From: Sulfuricella sp. T08
Lineage (GTDB): Bacteria > Pseudomonadota > Gammaproteobacteria > Burkholderiales > Sulfuricellaceae
Direction of reading: 5' to 3'
Length of the DNA: 64,000 nucleotides
Assembly (NCBI RefSeq): GCF_000971475.1
Contig: NZ_DF967585.1
Span: 145,591-209,590 of the forward strand
This document shows positions 51,690 through 62,000 of the stretch, one piece after another (position 1 is the stretch's first letter; each line of letters starts with the position of its first letter). The notes under the pieces were generated by a model. The model was not told the DNA's origin and made no database searches. It saw only the letters and a program-made list of their open reading frames with translations. Position numbers and translations under genes: made by a program.

Positions 51690-51854
51690 TTAAATAAGCC
51701 ACATCGCCTGATCCCATGCCTTGTCTTTGAGATTGGCCCCCACTCCAAACCAAGCGTTGTTCAGCCTTGCACCAGCACCGTTGCCTGGACGCACATGGTC
51801 GACACAGCCATGATCCGCAGGGGCCGTGAACGCATGTGTTGGGATGCATGCAGA
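51690..51854 (-). pseudogene. Decayed coding frame inside the element
   Basis: A 54-codon stop-to-stop frame with no good start reads ...PTHAFTAPADHGCVDHV, then RPGNGAGARLNNAWFGVG to AMWLI. The composition looks protein-like. It is probably the 3' end of a gene whose 5' part has been lost. The family is not recognised. The rest of the 51661-51937 gap shows nothing else. Confidence 0.35.
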
Positions 51855-51937
51855 TCATTCGGCGATTTTCTGGTGCGTTTTTACGAGAAACGCGAAATGT
51901 GTAAATTTATTCTTGTAACAACTTGATATTATTATTG

Positions 51938-52477
51938 TTATATGAATTTCTTCTTCTTGACACGGGTAATGAAAGTCGGAAAACTTTTTTGCTTGATCGT
52001 TCTCCCGTCGATGATGATATTGCCAAACCTGTTAGTCTCGGCCAACTGGGTATCCACGAGATGCTGTAGGATTGTCTCCCAAGTCATTCCATCCCCTTTA
52101 ACGCATCTGAGAATAGCTTTTTCGGCTCGTGTGGAAGGGCGAAGTGGTTTCTTTTTCCCCAATTTTCTTGTTCGGTTAAGGTGTCCGATCCTAGCGTCGG
52201 CAGTGAGCTTCATTATGTCGTTATGGAGAAATAGATGCTTGAACGCCTCGGCTGCCGCGAATTTTCCTATATCTAGGGCTATCCTCTCAGCGAGCGCAGG
52301 AGGAAGAATTAGCCCCGCAGCTCGTTCGGAGAGTGGCAGTTCCTTGATCCGAGCAATGGCATGTTCGGAAACAACTGTTCTCAAATGGGTTAGTGCGTCG
52401 GTGGTGGCTTGCCTAAATGCCTCTTTGTTGAAACCTTGACGTTGTTTCGGTTGGCGTGTGCCGGTTATTTTTCTCAT
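51938..52477 (-). CDS. Unknown protein of the tRNA-Thr element (179 aa)
   Basis: From the ATG at 52477 with GAGG five bases upstream. The middle part is helical (SERAAGLILPPALAERIALD), and the C-terminal third looks like a compact basic domain with DGMTWETILQHLVDT and TIKQKSFPTFITRVKKKK. Highly basic ends suggest nucleic-acid binding. It lies 34 bases past the integrase stop, so is co-transcribed with it. No family recognised. Confidence 0.6.
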   Translation of the reverse strand: MRKITGTRQPKQRQGFNKEAFRQATTDALTHLRTVVSEHAIARIKELPLSERAAGLILPPALAERIALDIGKFAAAEAFKHLFLHNDIMKLTADARIGHLNRTRKLGKKKPLRPSTRAEKAILRCVKGDGMTWETILQHLVDTQLAETNRFGNIIIDGRTIKQKSFPTFITRVKKKKFI

Positions 52478-52510
52478 ACACACCTCATCTGGATAGGCAT
52501 TGCGAACATG

Positions 52511-53803
52511 TCATCCCACTTGACCGTGTAGCGGTATTACCTCCGCACCAACCTTAAGCTTGTCCAGATAATCCGCCCATTGCTGCATCATCTTCCGCCG
52601 TTCAGGAAAGTGCGCCGTGCGGTTATAGGCTCGCCCGTTCGGATCTTTTACGGCATGGGCTAACTGGTGTTCTATGATGTCCACACGGAAGCCCAGCACC
52701 TCATCCCCAATTGTTCTTATGGCTGCCCTGAAACCGTGGCCGGTCATTTCCGTTTTATCGAAACCCATGCGGCGCAGTGCCGCGTTAATGGCCGCTTCGC
52801 TCATGGACTGCTCGCCGGTTCGGATGCTGGGGAAAACATATTTTCCACGTCCGGTAAGCGGCTGAATCTCTCGCAGGATTTCAAGCGCCTGCCGGGACAG
52901 CGGGACTATGTGATCTTCACGCATTTTCATCACGGAAGCCGGATAGCAGATCGTCGCAGCGTCCAGATCCACCCAGGCCCATTCCGTCTGCCGTAACTCG
53001 CCGGGTCGCACGAAGATCAGTGGTGCCAACTCTATGGCACACTTGACAGTAAAGGTTCCATTGAAGGCATCAATGGCGCGTAGCAACCCGCCGAACTTTA
53101 CCGGGTCGGTAATGGCCGCGCGATGAGTGACGTTGGGTGATGGCAATGCCCCCTTGAGGTCTTGCGATATGTCACGCTCTGCTCGCTTGGTGCCTACTGC
53201 AAAACGGAATATCTGGCCTGCATACTGTTTGGCACGGTGGGCAGTTTCCAGAGCGCCACGCCCTTCGATCCGTTGCAGGACTGCCAGCAGGTCAACAGGC
53301 TTGATTTCAGCAATGGGCAATGCCCCCAGCCACGGAAACACGTCGCGCCGAAGTATGAAGCGGGTTTTCTCGATGGTTGACGCAGCTTTTTTTGCGCCGA
53401 ACTTTTCCAGCCATTCATTAGCCACACCCTCGAAGGTGTTTGCGGCGCTCTGTGCCTTGGTGATCTTCTCCACCTTGCGCTGATGAGATGGGTCTATGCC
53501 CTCCCGAATCTGATTTTTGGCATTGGCCATCATTTGGCGCGCCTCGGTCAAGGCCACGGTCTCAGAACTTGCCCTCCCTGGTGCAGAATAAACACCCAAG
53601 GCGAGGCGCTTCTCTTTTCCGGCAAAGCGGAATTTGAGCCGCCAGTATTTAGAGCCGTTAGGCATGACCTCAAGATACATGCCCCCGCCGTCAGAGAGTT
53701 TGTAGGAGCCGCCTACAGTAACGAAGGTCGTCTTCTCACCCTTAACTTTAACGGGCTTTTCAAGTGGCTTGGCGTTGCGGATTTCCAGTTCGGTCAGCGG
53801 CAT
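52511..53803 (-). CDS. int: P4-type tyrosine integrase
   Basis: 430 residues from the ATG at 53803 (MPLTELEIRNAKP, the usual P4-integrase start); the frame opens seven codons earlier. DUF4102-like N-terminal arm-binding domain, a core-binding domain (about 110-200) and the catalytic domain with Arg in FVRPGELRQTEW, HGFRAAIRT, HQLAHAV and Tyr in AYNRTAHFPERR. All catalytic residues are present. It lies directly beside the tRNA-Thr 3' end, its expected integration site. Confidence 0.93.
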   Translation of the reverse strand: MPLTELEIRNAKPLEKPVKVKGEKTTFVTVGGSYKLSDGGGMYLEVMPNGSKYWRLKFRFAGKEKRLALGVYSAPGRASSETVALTEARQMMANAKNQIREGIDPSHQRKVEKITKAQSAANTFEGVANEWLEKFGAKKAASTIEKTRFILRRDVFPWLGALPIAEIKPVDLLAVLQRIEGRGALETAHRAKQYAGQIFRFAVGTKRAERDISQDLKGALPSPNVTHRAAITDPVKFGGLLRAIDAFNGTFTVKCAIELAPLIFVRPGELRQTEWAWVDLDAATICYPASVMKMREDHIVPLSRQALEILREIQPLTGRGKYVFPSIRTGEQSMSEAAINAALRRMGFDKTEMTGHGFRAAIRTIGDEVLGFRVDIIEHQLAHAVKDPNGRAYNRTAHFPERRKMMQQWADYLDKLKVGAEVIPLHGQVG

Positions 53804-53843
53804 GGTGGGGGCATCTCCTATCAAGAATCACATTTCCATGTGA

Positions 53844-53864
53844 TATGCCCCTTATTATGCCCCC
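53844..53864. repeat. Right arm-type integrase sites (TATGCCCC(C) x2)
   Basis: TATGCCCC at 53844 and TATGCCCCC at 53856, 12 bases apart, between the integrase start and the tRNA. Matches the pair at 50856-50876 in sequence, order, orientation and spacing. Confidence 0.65.
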
Positions 53865-53913
53865 ATTTTACCTCGGATTCAATTGGCCTTACTTGGACTG
53901 CTCTGGACGTGAA

Positions 53914-53954
53914 AAAGGCCGTAAACCCTGTATTTATTGGAGTTTACGGCCTTC
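53914..53954. terminator. Hairpin between tRNA-Thr and the integrase gene
   Basis: Inverted repeat AAGGCCGTAAAC/GTTTACGGCCTT with a 17-base loop, then CTTT. It would stop transcription running from the tRNA gene into the element. Confidence 0.6.
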
Positions 53955-53978
53955 TTTGGACTGCCTGAAACATGTTAC

Positions 53979-54054
53979 TGGTGCCGATGACCGGAATCGA
54001 ACTGGTGACCTTCGCATTACGAATGCGCTGCTCTACCAACTGAGCTACATCGGC
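53979..54054 (-). tRNA. tRNA-Thr (anticodon CGT)
   Basis: 76 nt with encoded CCA. Acceptor GCCGATG/CATCGGC, D arm AGCTCAGTTGG, anticodon loop TTCGTAA (CGT) on stem GCGCA/TGCGA, T loop GTTCGATTC. Its 3' end is the attachment site of the adjacent element. Confidence 0.95.
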
Positions 54055-54160
54055 ACACAAGCTCGGCATTATATCCCCCTTCCCCATCAGCCATCAACCG
54101 TTACAGCGCGCCATAACGGGCCGAACGGGCGATATTCGATAGAATCGAAAGGGATTTTGA

Positions 54161-54589
54161 TCAGGCAGCAACCGCTTGTGGGCGAATACGAACGATAATG
54201 TCGATGCCTTCGGTAATCACACCAGGCGGCAACATGGGCAAGCCGCTGATTTTGAAGTCCGCCGCGTCGATATCGGTCAAATGACCGCTGACTACATCGT
54301 AGAAATGATGATGCTCGTGGGTATTGGGATCGTAGAATACTTTGCTGGGATCAACGATCACTTCACGGATCAGCTTCTTTTCCACGAACAAATTGAGCGT
54401 GTTGTAGACAGTTGCCTTGGAGGTTTCACTGTGCTTGGTATTTACGATCGCAAGAATCTGATCGGCAGAAAGGTGCTCCTGCCTCGAGAACAAAGCATAG
54501 GCAATCTCGAGTCGTTGATGAGTCGGATTGATTGCGTGCTGCCGTAGCAGGTCCGCCATGTTGTCGCGTGTATAAATTTTCATATCCAT
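54161..54589 (-). CDS. Fur-family regulator (PerR/Irr-like)
   Basis: 142 residues. Winged helix (NPTHQRLEIAYALF, SKATVYNTLNLFVEKKLI) and a dimerisation region with the metal-binding HEHHHFYDV and GHLTDID. The CxxC structural zinc pairs of Fur and Zur are missing (no Cys in the protein). This fits Irr- or PerR-like proteins of Proteobacteria. The role (iron, haem or peroxide) is open. It directly precedes thiO in leftward order but transcripts seem separate. Confidence 0.85.
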   Translation of the reverse strand: MDMKIYTRDNMADLLRQHAINPTHQRLEIAYALFSRQEHLSADQILAIVNTKHSETSKATVYNTLNLFVEKKLIREVIVDPSKVFYDPNTHEHHHFYDVVSGHLTDIDAADFKISGLPMLPPGVITEGIDIIVRIRPQAVAA

Positions 54590-54632
54590 GGATTCATGCT
54601 AAACCAAGTGTTGGACTTTGTCTAATACTTTT

Positions 54633-55676
54633 TTAATTCAACCGAGGCCAATCATAGCTTGAAACATCAATGGGTTGTTCCTGGTTTAGTAGATGATTTA
54701 CCAGAATTTGAGCGCTTGCAGGCGCCATGGTGACACCGTAGCGGAAATGTCCACTATTGAGGAAAAGATTATCAAGCTGCGGATGCCGAGCAATGGTCGG
54801 GATATTGTCGGGCGCAGCAGGGCGCAGTCCGGCCCAGTGCTTTACAAACTCTGCCTGGGCCAGTTGAGGCAGCATGCCCAGCGCTCGTGCATGAAGCGCA
54901 ACCTTGGCCTCCTCGGTCGTAGCCTTGTCGAAGCCGACATCCTCCAGGGTGCTGCCGACCAGGATATGCCCGTCATCGCGAGGAATCAGATAAGCACCAT
55001 TCTGTACAATAATGTGCCGCAGCATTCCAGGCTGCGCCTTATACAGCAGCATCTGGCCGCGCACAGGCTTGATATCGAGCTGCACGCCCAGCTTTCCCAG
55101 TAATTTTTTGCTCCAGGCTCCGGCGGCAACGACATAGCGCTCCGCCGCAAAAGGCCCCGCAGTGGTATCCAGTCGCGCCACTCGATCTTCCGTGGAAACG
55201 ATCCCGGTCACTTCGACCCGTTCCACAATCCGTACCCCTATCCGCTCCAGCGCGAGGCGCAATGCCTTGATCAGGCGCGGATTGCGCACCTGCGCGACGT
55301 CCGGCAGCCACAAAGTCTCTCCGTCCTGCTCCAGCCTCACCCCATGACCAGCGCACCATTGCATGGCCCTCTCGCCATCAAACGGTGGCATAACCCGCAT
55401 ACCGCTGACCCGGTATTCCGGGTCGACACCACTCATGTCGGCAATGCGCTCCGTCCATTCCGGAAATAACTGGCAACTCAACTGCGTCAGATCCGTCACA
55501 GCGGGAGAATAATCCCAGGGCAGCAGAGGAAACAGGATCCCGCCACCCGCCCAAGAAGATTCGGCCCCACACTGCCCACGCTCCACAACGGACACGCTGG
55601 CACCCGTCCGGGCGAATTCGAGAGCACTGCTCAGGCCGGCCACCCCACCACCGATGATCAAAAAATCAGATTCCAA
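54633..55676 (-). CDS. thiO: Glycine oxidase ThiO
   Basis: 347 residues. FAD-binding GGGVAGLSSALEFARTG at the N-terminus, SSWAGGGILFPLLPW, GQMLLYK, and the C-terminal NSGHFRYGVTMAPAS. Oxidises glycine to imino-glycine for thiazole synthesis. Two TTG codons are possible starts: 55685, and 55676, which has AAGGA ten bases before it and gives MESDFLIIGGG; the latter is preferred. No thiG/thiS is beside it. Confidence 0.9.
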   Translation of the reverse strand: MESDFLIIGGGVAGLSSALEFARTGASVSVVERGQCGAESSWAGGGILFPLLPWDYSPAVTDLTQLSCQLFPEWTERIADMSGVDPEYRVSGMRVMPPFDGERAMQWCAGHGVRLEQDGETLWLPDVAQVRNPRLIKALRLALERIGVRIVERVEVTGIVSTEDRVARLDTTAGPFAAERYVVAAGAWSKKLLGKLGVQLDIKPVRGQMLLYKAQPGMLRHIIVQNGAYLIPRDDGHILVGSTLEDVGFDKATTEEAKVALHARALGMLPQLAQAEFVKHWAGLRPAAPDNIPTIARHPQLDNLFLNSGHFRYGVTMAPASAQILVNHLLNQEQPIDVSSYDWPRLN

Positions 55677-55791
55677 AACAATCAATTCCTTATAGTGCCG
55701 CTTATTCTAGCAAACTGACCGTTAGTCGGTTTATGCTAACGATGTATTTCAACATTAAGCTAAGCTTTGGAACGTACGAGAGGGGATATCC

Positions 55792-56223
55792 ATGAAAACA
55801 CAAAAAGGCTTCACACTTGTTGAATTGATGATCGTCGTTGCGATCATCGGCATCTTAGCAGCGATAGCCTTGCCTGCTTACACTGATTATGTGACACGCG
55901 GCAAGCTGACTGAAGCCTTTTCCGAACTCGCCTCAATGCGGGTGAAGCTGGAGCAGCACTACCAAGACAACCGCACTTACGTCGGCGCATGCGCTGCTGG
56001 CACGGTAGCACCGCTGCCATCTGGCACCCAGTATTTCACCTACACTTGCCCGACGCTCACCGCAACCACTTTCACAGTACAGGCCACCGGCATCGCCGCC
56101 CAGGGCACTGGCGGTTTCACTTATACCATCGATCAGAACAACACCAAGGGCACTACCGCGCTCCCCTCTGGCTGGACGACTCAGACTGGTTGCTGGGTGA
56201 GAAGCAAGGGAGGAACGTGCTAA
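55792..56223 (+). CDS. pilE: Type IV pilin (PilE-like)
   Basis: 143 residues. Leader MKTQKG and cleavage before F in [16 protein letters not shown], with the usual Glu5. The C-terminal disulfide-loop Cys pair is at [19 protein letters not shown] is seven bases before the ATG. First gene of a rightward pilin operon. The upstream 106 bases hold no clear sigma-54 -24/-12 site. Confidence 0.92.
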   Translation: MKTQKGFTLVELMIVVAIIGILAAIALPAYTDYVTRGKLTEAFSELASMRVKLEQHYQDNRTYVGACAAGTVAPLPSGTQYFTYTCPTLTATTFTVQATGIAAQGTGGFTYTIDQNNTKGTTALPSGWTTQTGCWVRSKGGTC

Positions 56224-56819
56224 CCCTGCAATCCAGGCAGAAGGGCGCCACCCTGATCGAACTCATGATCGGCGTGGCGCTGATGTCCATTCTGCTTTAC
56301 ATCGCCATGCCCTCATTCAGTTTGTGGATGCAGAATACGCAAAACCGCGGCGCTGCCGAATCCATCCTGGACGGCCTGCAGCTGGCGCGCTCCGAAGCCG
56401 TCCGATATAACACCAGCGTGCGATTTTCCCCGACCAACGCAACCGGCCTGGCCGCCTGGACCGTAGGCTGCGTGATTGTCACGGCCGAATGCCCCGCCAC
56501 CATCCAATCAAAAACAGCAGCTGAAGGTACTGTCAATGCCCGGGTAGGTACAGACGCTTCCGTACCCCCCACGCCACTGACCGCCGGCTTTTACGCTACA
56601 GCCCTCACTGCGGGAGCCGGGCTGCCCAATGGCGTCACCTTCGATGGCATGGGCCGGGTTCCCACTGCCAATATTGGCGCCGATATCGCCCGGATAGACA
56701 TCACCAATGCGGTGGTAGCCGGCGCCAGAAGATACGTTATCACTATCGGCTCAGGAGGCATTATTCGTATGTGCGACCCTGCCTTGGCCCTAGCCAACAA
56801 CCCCCAGGGATGCCAATAA
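56217..56819 (+). CDS. fimT: Minor pilin FimT/GspH-like
   Basis: 200 residues from a GTG at 56217 that overlaps the pilE stop, three bases after GGGAGG. Prepilin signature [18 protein letters not shown] (Ala at -1 to +1 region, Glu5 kept), followed by a GspH/FimT domain ([24 protein letters not shown]). It primes pilus assembly and in some relatives binds DNA. The family is clear; the exact start is less so. Confidence 0.85.
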   Translation: MLTLQSRQKGATLIELMIGVALMSILLYIAMPSFSLWMQNTQNRGAAESILDGLQLARSEAVRYNTSVRFSPTNATGLAAWTVGCVIVTAECPATIQSKTAAEGTVNARVGTDASVPPTPLTAGFYATALTAGAGLPNGVTFDGMGRVPTANIGADIARIDITNAVVAGARRYVITIGSGGIIRMCDPALALANNPQGCQ

Positions 56820-56829
56820 GGAAACCACC

Positions 56830-57195
56830 ATGCAAGCACACAACCCGCGCAATCAACAGGGTTCCGCGCTGCTCGAGGCGCTGATTGGCATCCTGATTTT
56901 TTCCATGGGCATTCTGGCCATCGTCGGTCTCCAAGCTGCTTCCATCAAGGTTACAGCCGATGCCAAGGACCGCACCGACGCCAGTTTCTTTGCCAACCAG
57001 ATAATCGGTCAAATGTGGGTGGATCAAGGCAATCTTACCAACTATGTGGTCACCAACCAGTCCTTCACGAACTTGCCAAACGGCACCCGCACCGTTGCGG
57101 TAAACGGCACCGAGGTAACGGTCACCATCAGCTGGCAACCGCCAAACACAGCTGCACCGCACCGCTATACCACTGTCGCCCATGTCACCAACTGA
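56830..57195 (+). CDS. pilV: Minor pilin PilV
   Basis: 121 residues. Prepilin-like start with GSALLEALIGILIFSMGILAIVGLQ, the typical PilV N-terminal helix, and a short globular part (NLPNGTRTVAVNGTEVTVTI). Begins ten bases after the fimT stop. Confidence 0.9.
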   Translation: MQAHNPRNQQGSALLEALIGILIFSMGILAIVGLQAASIKVTADAKDRTDASFFANQIIGQMWVDQGNLTNYVVTNQSFTNLPNGTRTVAVNGTEVTVTISWQPPNTAAPHRYTTVAHVTN

Positions 57196-57205
57196 GCAAA
57201 TATCC

Positions 57206-58312
57206 ATGAATACACTTCGCCCACATTCCCAGCACGGTTTCAGCTTGGTCGAAATCATGGTCGGCATGATTATTGGCCTGATCGGCACCCTGGTCGTCCT
57301 GCAGGTATTCACTGTTTTTGAAGGCCAGAAACGCACGACAACGACCGGTTCCGACGCGCAAACCAATGGTGCACTCGCCCTTTATACGATAGAACGGGAT
57401 GTGCGCATGGCCGGCTATGGCACCAGCGCGTCGGCACTGGACTGCTCCAGCTTTTTCAGCTACTACGACAATGGCACGTCAGCGCCGGGGCCTTTAAACG
57501 GCTTCTCCACCACCCCGCTCAGGATCACCGACGGCGGCATGGGATCAGACTCCATTTCGATACAGTATTCCACTTCGCCGGGAGGTGCCCTCTCAACCCC
57601 CATTCGGACGAACATGGTAACCGCCGCAACCGAACTCAGTGTCAACTCCACCTATGGCTGCAACATCAAGGCCACCCAGAACAATCTGGTGCTCGTCAGC
57701 GAAGGCAATAACTGCACCCTGATGCAACTTACCACGACCGACCAGCCCGGGCTGAAGCTTTACCATGTCAACAGCCCTGCCCCCACGTACAATCCAACCG
57801 CAGGCTACATGAGCACCAATAGCTGGCCTCTCTACACCACGGCCGCGAAAGTCTCCTGCCTGGGCGATTTTACCTCACGCACTTATAGCATAGATGCATC
57901 GCCAAGCCTTCAGGTTCAGGAATCAACCTCGGCCACGCCCATACAACTGCAGGAAGGCATCGTCAGCCTGCAGGCGCAATACGGCATAGCGCTAGCCGGC
58001 AGCCAGCAAGTCACCTCATGGGTCAATGCCACCGGCTTATGGGCCGCCCCCACTGCAGCCGATGTCAAGCGCATCAAGGCCATCCGCATCGCCGTTGTTG
58101 CCCGCAGCGGCCTGATCGAAAAAAACAACGTCACGGGCACCTGCACCACGACCGGAGGCACCGTCAACAATGGCCCCTGCGCCTGGAACGACACTGTCGC
58201 CTTCCCCGCCCCAGCCATCGATCTGTCCGGGGATGCGAACTGGCAACGCTATCGCTACAAAGTCTTTGAGACCATTGTCCCCCTCAAAAACGTCATATGG
58301 GCCAACATATGA
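57206..58312 (+). CDS. pilW: Minor pilin PilW
   Basis: 368 residues from the ATG at 57206; a frame opening at 57182 overlaps pilV. Prepilin motif GFSLVEIMVGMIIGLIGTLVVL, then NGALALYTIERDVRMAGYG, the PilW signature. The stop overlaps the pilX start (ATGA). Part of the PilVWX-PilY1 priming complex. Confidence 0.92.
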   Translation: MNTLRPHSQHGFSLVEIMVGMIIGLIGTLVVLQVFTVFEGQKRTTTTGSDAQTNGALALYTIERDVRMAGYGTSASALDCSSFFSYYDNGTSAPGPLNGFSTTPLRITDGGMGSDSISIQYSTSPGGALSTPIRTNMVTAATELSVNSTYGCNIKATQNNLVLVSEGNNCTLMQLTTTDQPGLKLYHVNSPAPTYNPTAGYMSTNSWPLYTTAAKVSCLGDFTSRTYSIDASPSLQVQESTSATPIQLQEGIVSLQAQYGIALAGSQQVTSWVNATGLWAAPTAADVKRIKAIRIAVVARSGLIEKNNVTGTCTTTGGTVNNGPCAWNDTVAFPAPAIDLSGDANWQRYRYKVFETIVPLKNVIWANI

Positions 58313-58962
58313 ACACGACCACAACTTATCCAAGCCACTTCCATGGCGCTGCAAAACAGCGGGGCGTCGTTTTATTCATCGCCCTGATCACGCTCGTTTC
58401 CATGACGCTGGCCGCCATCGCCCTGATTCGATCGGTTGACACCGCCACGATGATCGCCGGCAACCTCGCTTTCAAGCAGGGCACCACCGCCATCGCCGAT
58501 GCCGGCATTGAGACCGGGCGCGCCTGGCTGATCGGAAACGCTGGCACGGCGGTACTCAATAGCGATCAGATCGGTTTCGGCTATTACGCCAACAGCATGG
58601 ATACCACGGATCTCACCGGCAGCATGACGCCACTCAACCCGCTCGATGACGTAGACTGGGAAGGCACCAACCCATTGCTGACCATCAAGGGGTACACCCT
58701 GCCCACCGCGTCCCTGCCTGCAACGATACGCGATGGCAGCTATACCGTTTCCTACATCATCCATCGGCTGTGCCAAGTCAGCGACGAACCGCTGGGCAGC
58801 AAATGCTCCACCTACATGCAAACCACCAGCTCCGGCAGCACCAAGGGCGGCGGCGGCATCAAGGGCTTGAGCGGGGTGCAGCAGGGTCATTACCGGATCA
58901 CCTCACGAGTCAAAGGGCCGAGGAACACGGTCGCTTTTGTCCAGACCATTATCCGGCTCTAA
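58309..58962 (+). CDS. pilX: Minor pilin PilX
   Basis: 217 residues from the ATG at 58309. Starts with a class-III-like segment QRGVVLFIALITLVSMTLAAIALIR, lacking Glu5 as is usual for PilX, and a C-terminal domain (YMQTTSSGSTKGGGGIKGL, HYRITSRVKGPRNTV). Its Cys pair (LCQVS...SKCST) may form a loop. Overlaps pilW by four bases. Confidence 0.9.
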   Translation: MNTTTTYPSHFHGAAKQRGVVLFIALITLVSMTLAAIALIRSVDTATMIAGNLAFKQGTTAIADAGIETGRAWLIGNAGTAVLNSDQIGFGYYANSMDTTDLTGSMTPLNPLDDVDWEGTNPLLTIKGYTLPTASLPATIRDGSYTVSYIIHRLCQVSDEPLGSKCSTYMQTTSSGSTKGGGGIKGLSGVQQGHYRITSRVKGPRNTVAFVQTIIRL

Positions 58963-59023
58963 GAAAAAACTTTAGGCAACAAACTCAAAGCTTGAGCAGC
59001 AGTTCAATGAGAGGAATGAAATC

Positions 59024-62000
59024 ATGAACACCAAACCTACCCATCACACCCACTGGCGCATGCGCATGCTCGGCATGGTGTTGTTCATGCTGGCTGGCAA
59101 CCTGTCGGCGGCACTCACCGACCTGAGCAACGTTCCTCTCGCCGAATCGAGCACCTCCACTATTGCCCCGAACATCATGCTCGTCCTCGACGACTCCGGC
59201 AGTATGGACTGGGATTACATGCCAGACTATATCAACGACAGCAACCCCGCCTATTGCCGCGACTCCACCAGCACGCCTCGGCAATGCGCTGCCGGCGACC
59301 CGCCTTACTACGCCAATGCCTTCAATGGCGTGTACTACAACCCGACCATCCAATACTCGCCGCCGCTCAATGCCGACGGCACCAGCAAGACCAGCTACAA
59401 CACCGCCGCCCTGTGGGCCGCCGTGAAAATCGATGGCTACAATGTCCAGTCCACTGGCACCAAAAACCTGCTCACCAGCTATCCGGAACGCAAATGGTGC
59501 ACCAACACAGGCTGTGGCGGCACCTGCAAGACCGCAACCGATGCCAGCGGCAATTACACCTACCCCGATGCCACCTATAAAAACTCTTGCACCGTCAACA
59601 GCGCACCGCTCTACTATGTCACCACCGTTCAATGGTGCCTGAACAAGGACGCCACCACCGGCTTCGGCTCCACCAGCTGCCAGTCCAAGAAAACCAGCAC
59701 CTACAAATACGTCAAATATGGCACCTTCACCCGCACCGACATTGTCTCCAGCAACAACAGCTACCCCAAGGCCAGCACCCGGACCGACTGCACCGGCACG
59801 ACCTGTACCTATAACGAGGAGATGACCAACTTCGCCAACTGGTACGCCTATTACCACACCCGCATGCAGATGATGAAGACCTCCACCTCGCATGCCTTCA
59901 ACACCCTGACCAACAATTACCGCGTCGGTTACATGAGCATCAACAACAACACCGGCAGTGACTTTCTCAATATCACCAATTTTGATGCCACGCAAAAAAG
60001 TAGCTGGTACACCAAGCTGTTCGCCGCCAATCCGAGCAACAGCACGCCGCTGCGTTCCGCGCTGTCCACAGCCGGCCTGATTTATGCCCATAAGCTGACC
60101 ACCCTGAACGGCTCGACTGTTAACGACCCGATCCAGTACTCCTGCCAGCAGAACTTTACCATCCTGTCGACTGACGGCTACTGGAATACCGGCAATGACA
60201 GCGGTTGCACCAGCAGAGGTGGCGCAGGCTGCACCATGGCAAAGAACGTGGGGGTCGGCAACCAGGACGGTAGCGCCCCGCGACCGCAGTATGATGGGGC
60301 CATCAGCACCACAGTCGCAACCACGCCGACCGTCACCACCTCCGTGGCAACCACGCCGAGGACGGTCGTCGACCGCAACACCAGAAACAACACCAGCACG
60401 ACCAACAGCGCTCAAAGCAGAACCGATACCTATACCCGAACGCGCATTACCACCTCATCGACCGGATGTACCGGTAGTAATGTCAAGGTAAGGACAAGAG
60501 TCTATACCGGGCTCACCTCCACCGAAACTGCAACCACTACCACAGTCGTCAGTCAGCCTCAGGAGCAGTTGACCACCACGGTGTACTCCGACCAGGTAAC
60601 CACCACCTCGACGGCTACACATACTGTCGTCACGACCAACGGCGTGGTCACCAGCGACACCACCGCGACCTCGGTTGTCGGCCCGACCACGGCCACCACC
60701 ACCACTTCGGGGCCTACCACCGCTGCATGGGCTAATGTGGGTGGGACAAATACCACCGTCACCGGGCCGACCAGCACCTTCAGCCCAACTCCCCCAACCA
60801 CGGGTTCCTCATGGGGAGCGACTACTTCTGACAGCACTTCAGCTTGCATAGCCAATCCTGGGGCAACAGACACTGTAGCACTCACCAGTTCGACTGCCTG
60901 GAGTGCGCCCACCGTAACCGGGCCGACCACCGCCACCGGAAGTTCAAGCCATAGCGCCGGCTACCCGCAAACCACCAATGGCGCAACGAGCACTGCCACC
61001 ACCGGGCCGACCGTCGGCGCAACCACCACCACAACCACCACCAACGGCGGCTCCAGCGACTCGCTGGCGGATGTCGCGTATTACTACTACAACACCGACC
61101 TGCGCCCTGCCGGATCGATCGGCGCTCTAGGCACCGATGTCGGCACCGACAACAACGTCCCGGCGATCGGCACCAACCCGATCGTGGACGACATGGCTAC
61201 CCACCAACACATGACCACTTTCACTCTGGGCCTGGGCGTGGACGGCACCCTGACTTTCACCGACGGCTACAAGACCAGCACCTCGGGCGATTACTTCGAC
61301 ATCAAGCAGGGTTCCAAGGATTGGCCGCTGCCTGCCGCCGACACGGACATGGCCGTAGACGACCTGTGGCATGCCGCAGTCGATGGGCACGGCACTTATT
61401 TCAGCGCCAAGAATCCGGACTCCCTCTCCGATGGCTTGAACAAGGCCCTGTCGGCGATCAGCATCAGCGTGGGTTCTGGCGCTGCCGCTGCCACCAGTAA
61501 CCTGGAGCCAGTGGCCGGCGACAACTATGTCTACGTTGCAAGCTACCGTACCCTGTCGTGGGACGGCGATATCGGCGCCTATACCATCGACCTTTCCACG
61601 GGCAATGTGGCTTCCACACCCACCTGGCTGGCCGGCTCTCTACTGAACAGCAGGATTGCCTCCAACGGCAATAGCGACACCCGCACAATCTACACCTATG
61701 ACAGCAGCGGCACCCCCAATCTCAAGTCCTTTACCTGGGCCAATCTGACAGCTGCCGAAAAAGCTTACTTCAACACCAACCAACTGACCCAATACGCCAG
61801 CTGGACTGCAAGCCAGATTGCGGCCGCCACCGGCGATACTTTGGTCAACTACCTGCGAGGCCAGGACCATAATGAAGATCAGGACCGGGACATCACCTAC
61901 GGGGCTTATTCCCGCCTCTACCGCGACCGTAGCAATGTAATGGGAGACATCATTCACGCCCAGCCGACCTACGTTCAAAAGCCGCTCTTCAGCTATACGG

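Larger units (their letters stand above)
50777..53994. mobile_element. Small integrative element at tRNA-Thr
   Basis: About 3.2 kb between TGTTACTGGTGGATGACCGG (50777-50796) and TGTTACTGGTGCCGATGACCGG (53973-53994), the latter covering the 3' end of tRNA-Thr; they differ by a 2-base gap. It encodes a P4-type integrase next to the tRNA, a 179-residue unknown protein, two small exported/membrane proteins and a decayed frame. Paired TATGCCCCC arm-like sites with the same 12-base spacing are at both ends. No obvious replication, excisionase or transfer gene is visible. Confidence 0.7.

Noticed and set aside
55700-55790. Possible sigma-54 promoter before pilE
   Set aside because: TTGGAACGTACG resembles the -24 half but no GC at the needed -12 position follows, and it lies too close to the start codon. 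Other candidates lack GG-N10-GC.
58985-60415. Long open frame (476 codons) on the minus strand across the pilY1 5' half
   Set aside because: It is the antisense of the Thr-rich pilY1 coding region; the Gly/Val/Ala-rich product comes from ACC/GCC codon bias and has no start context.
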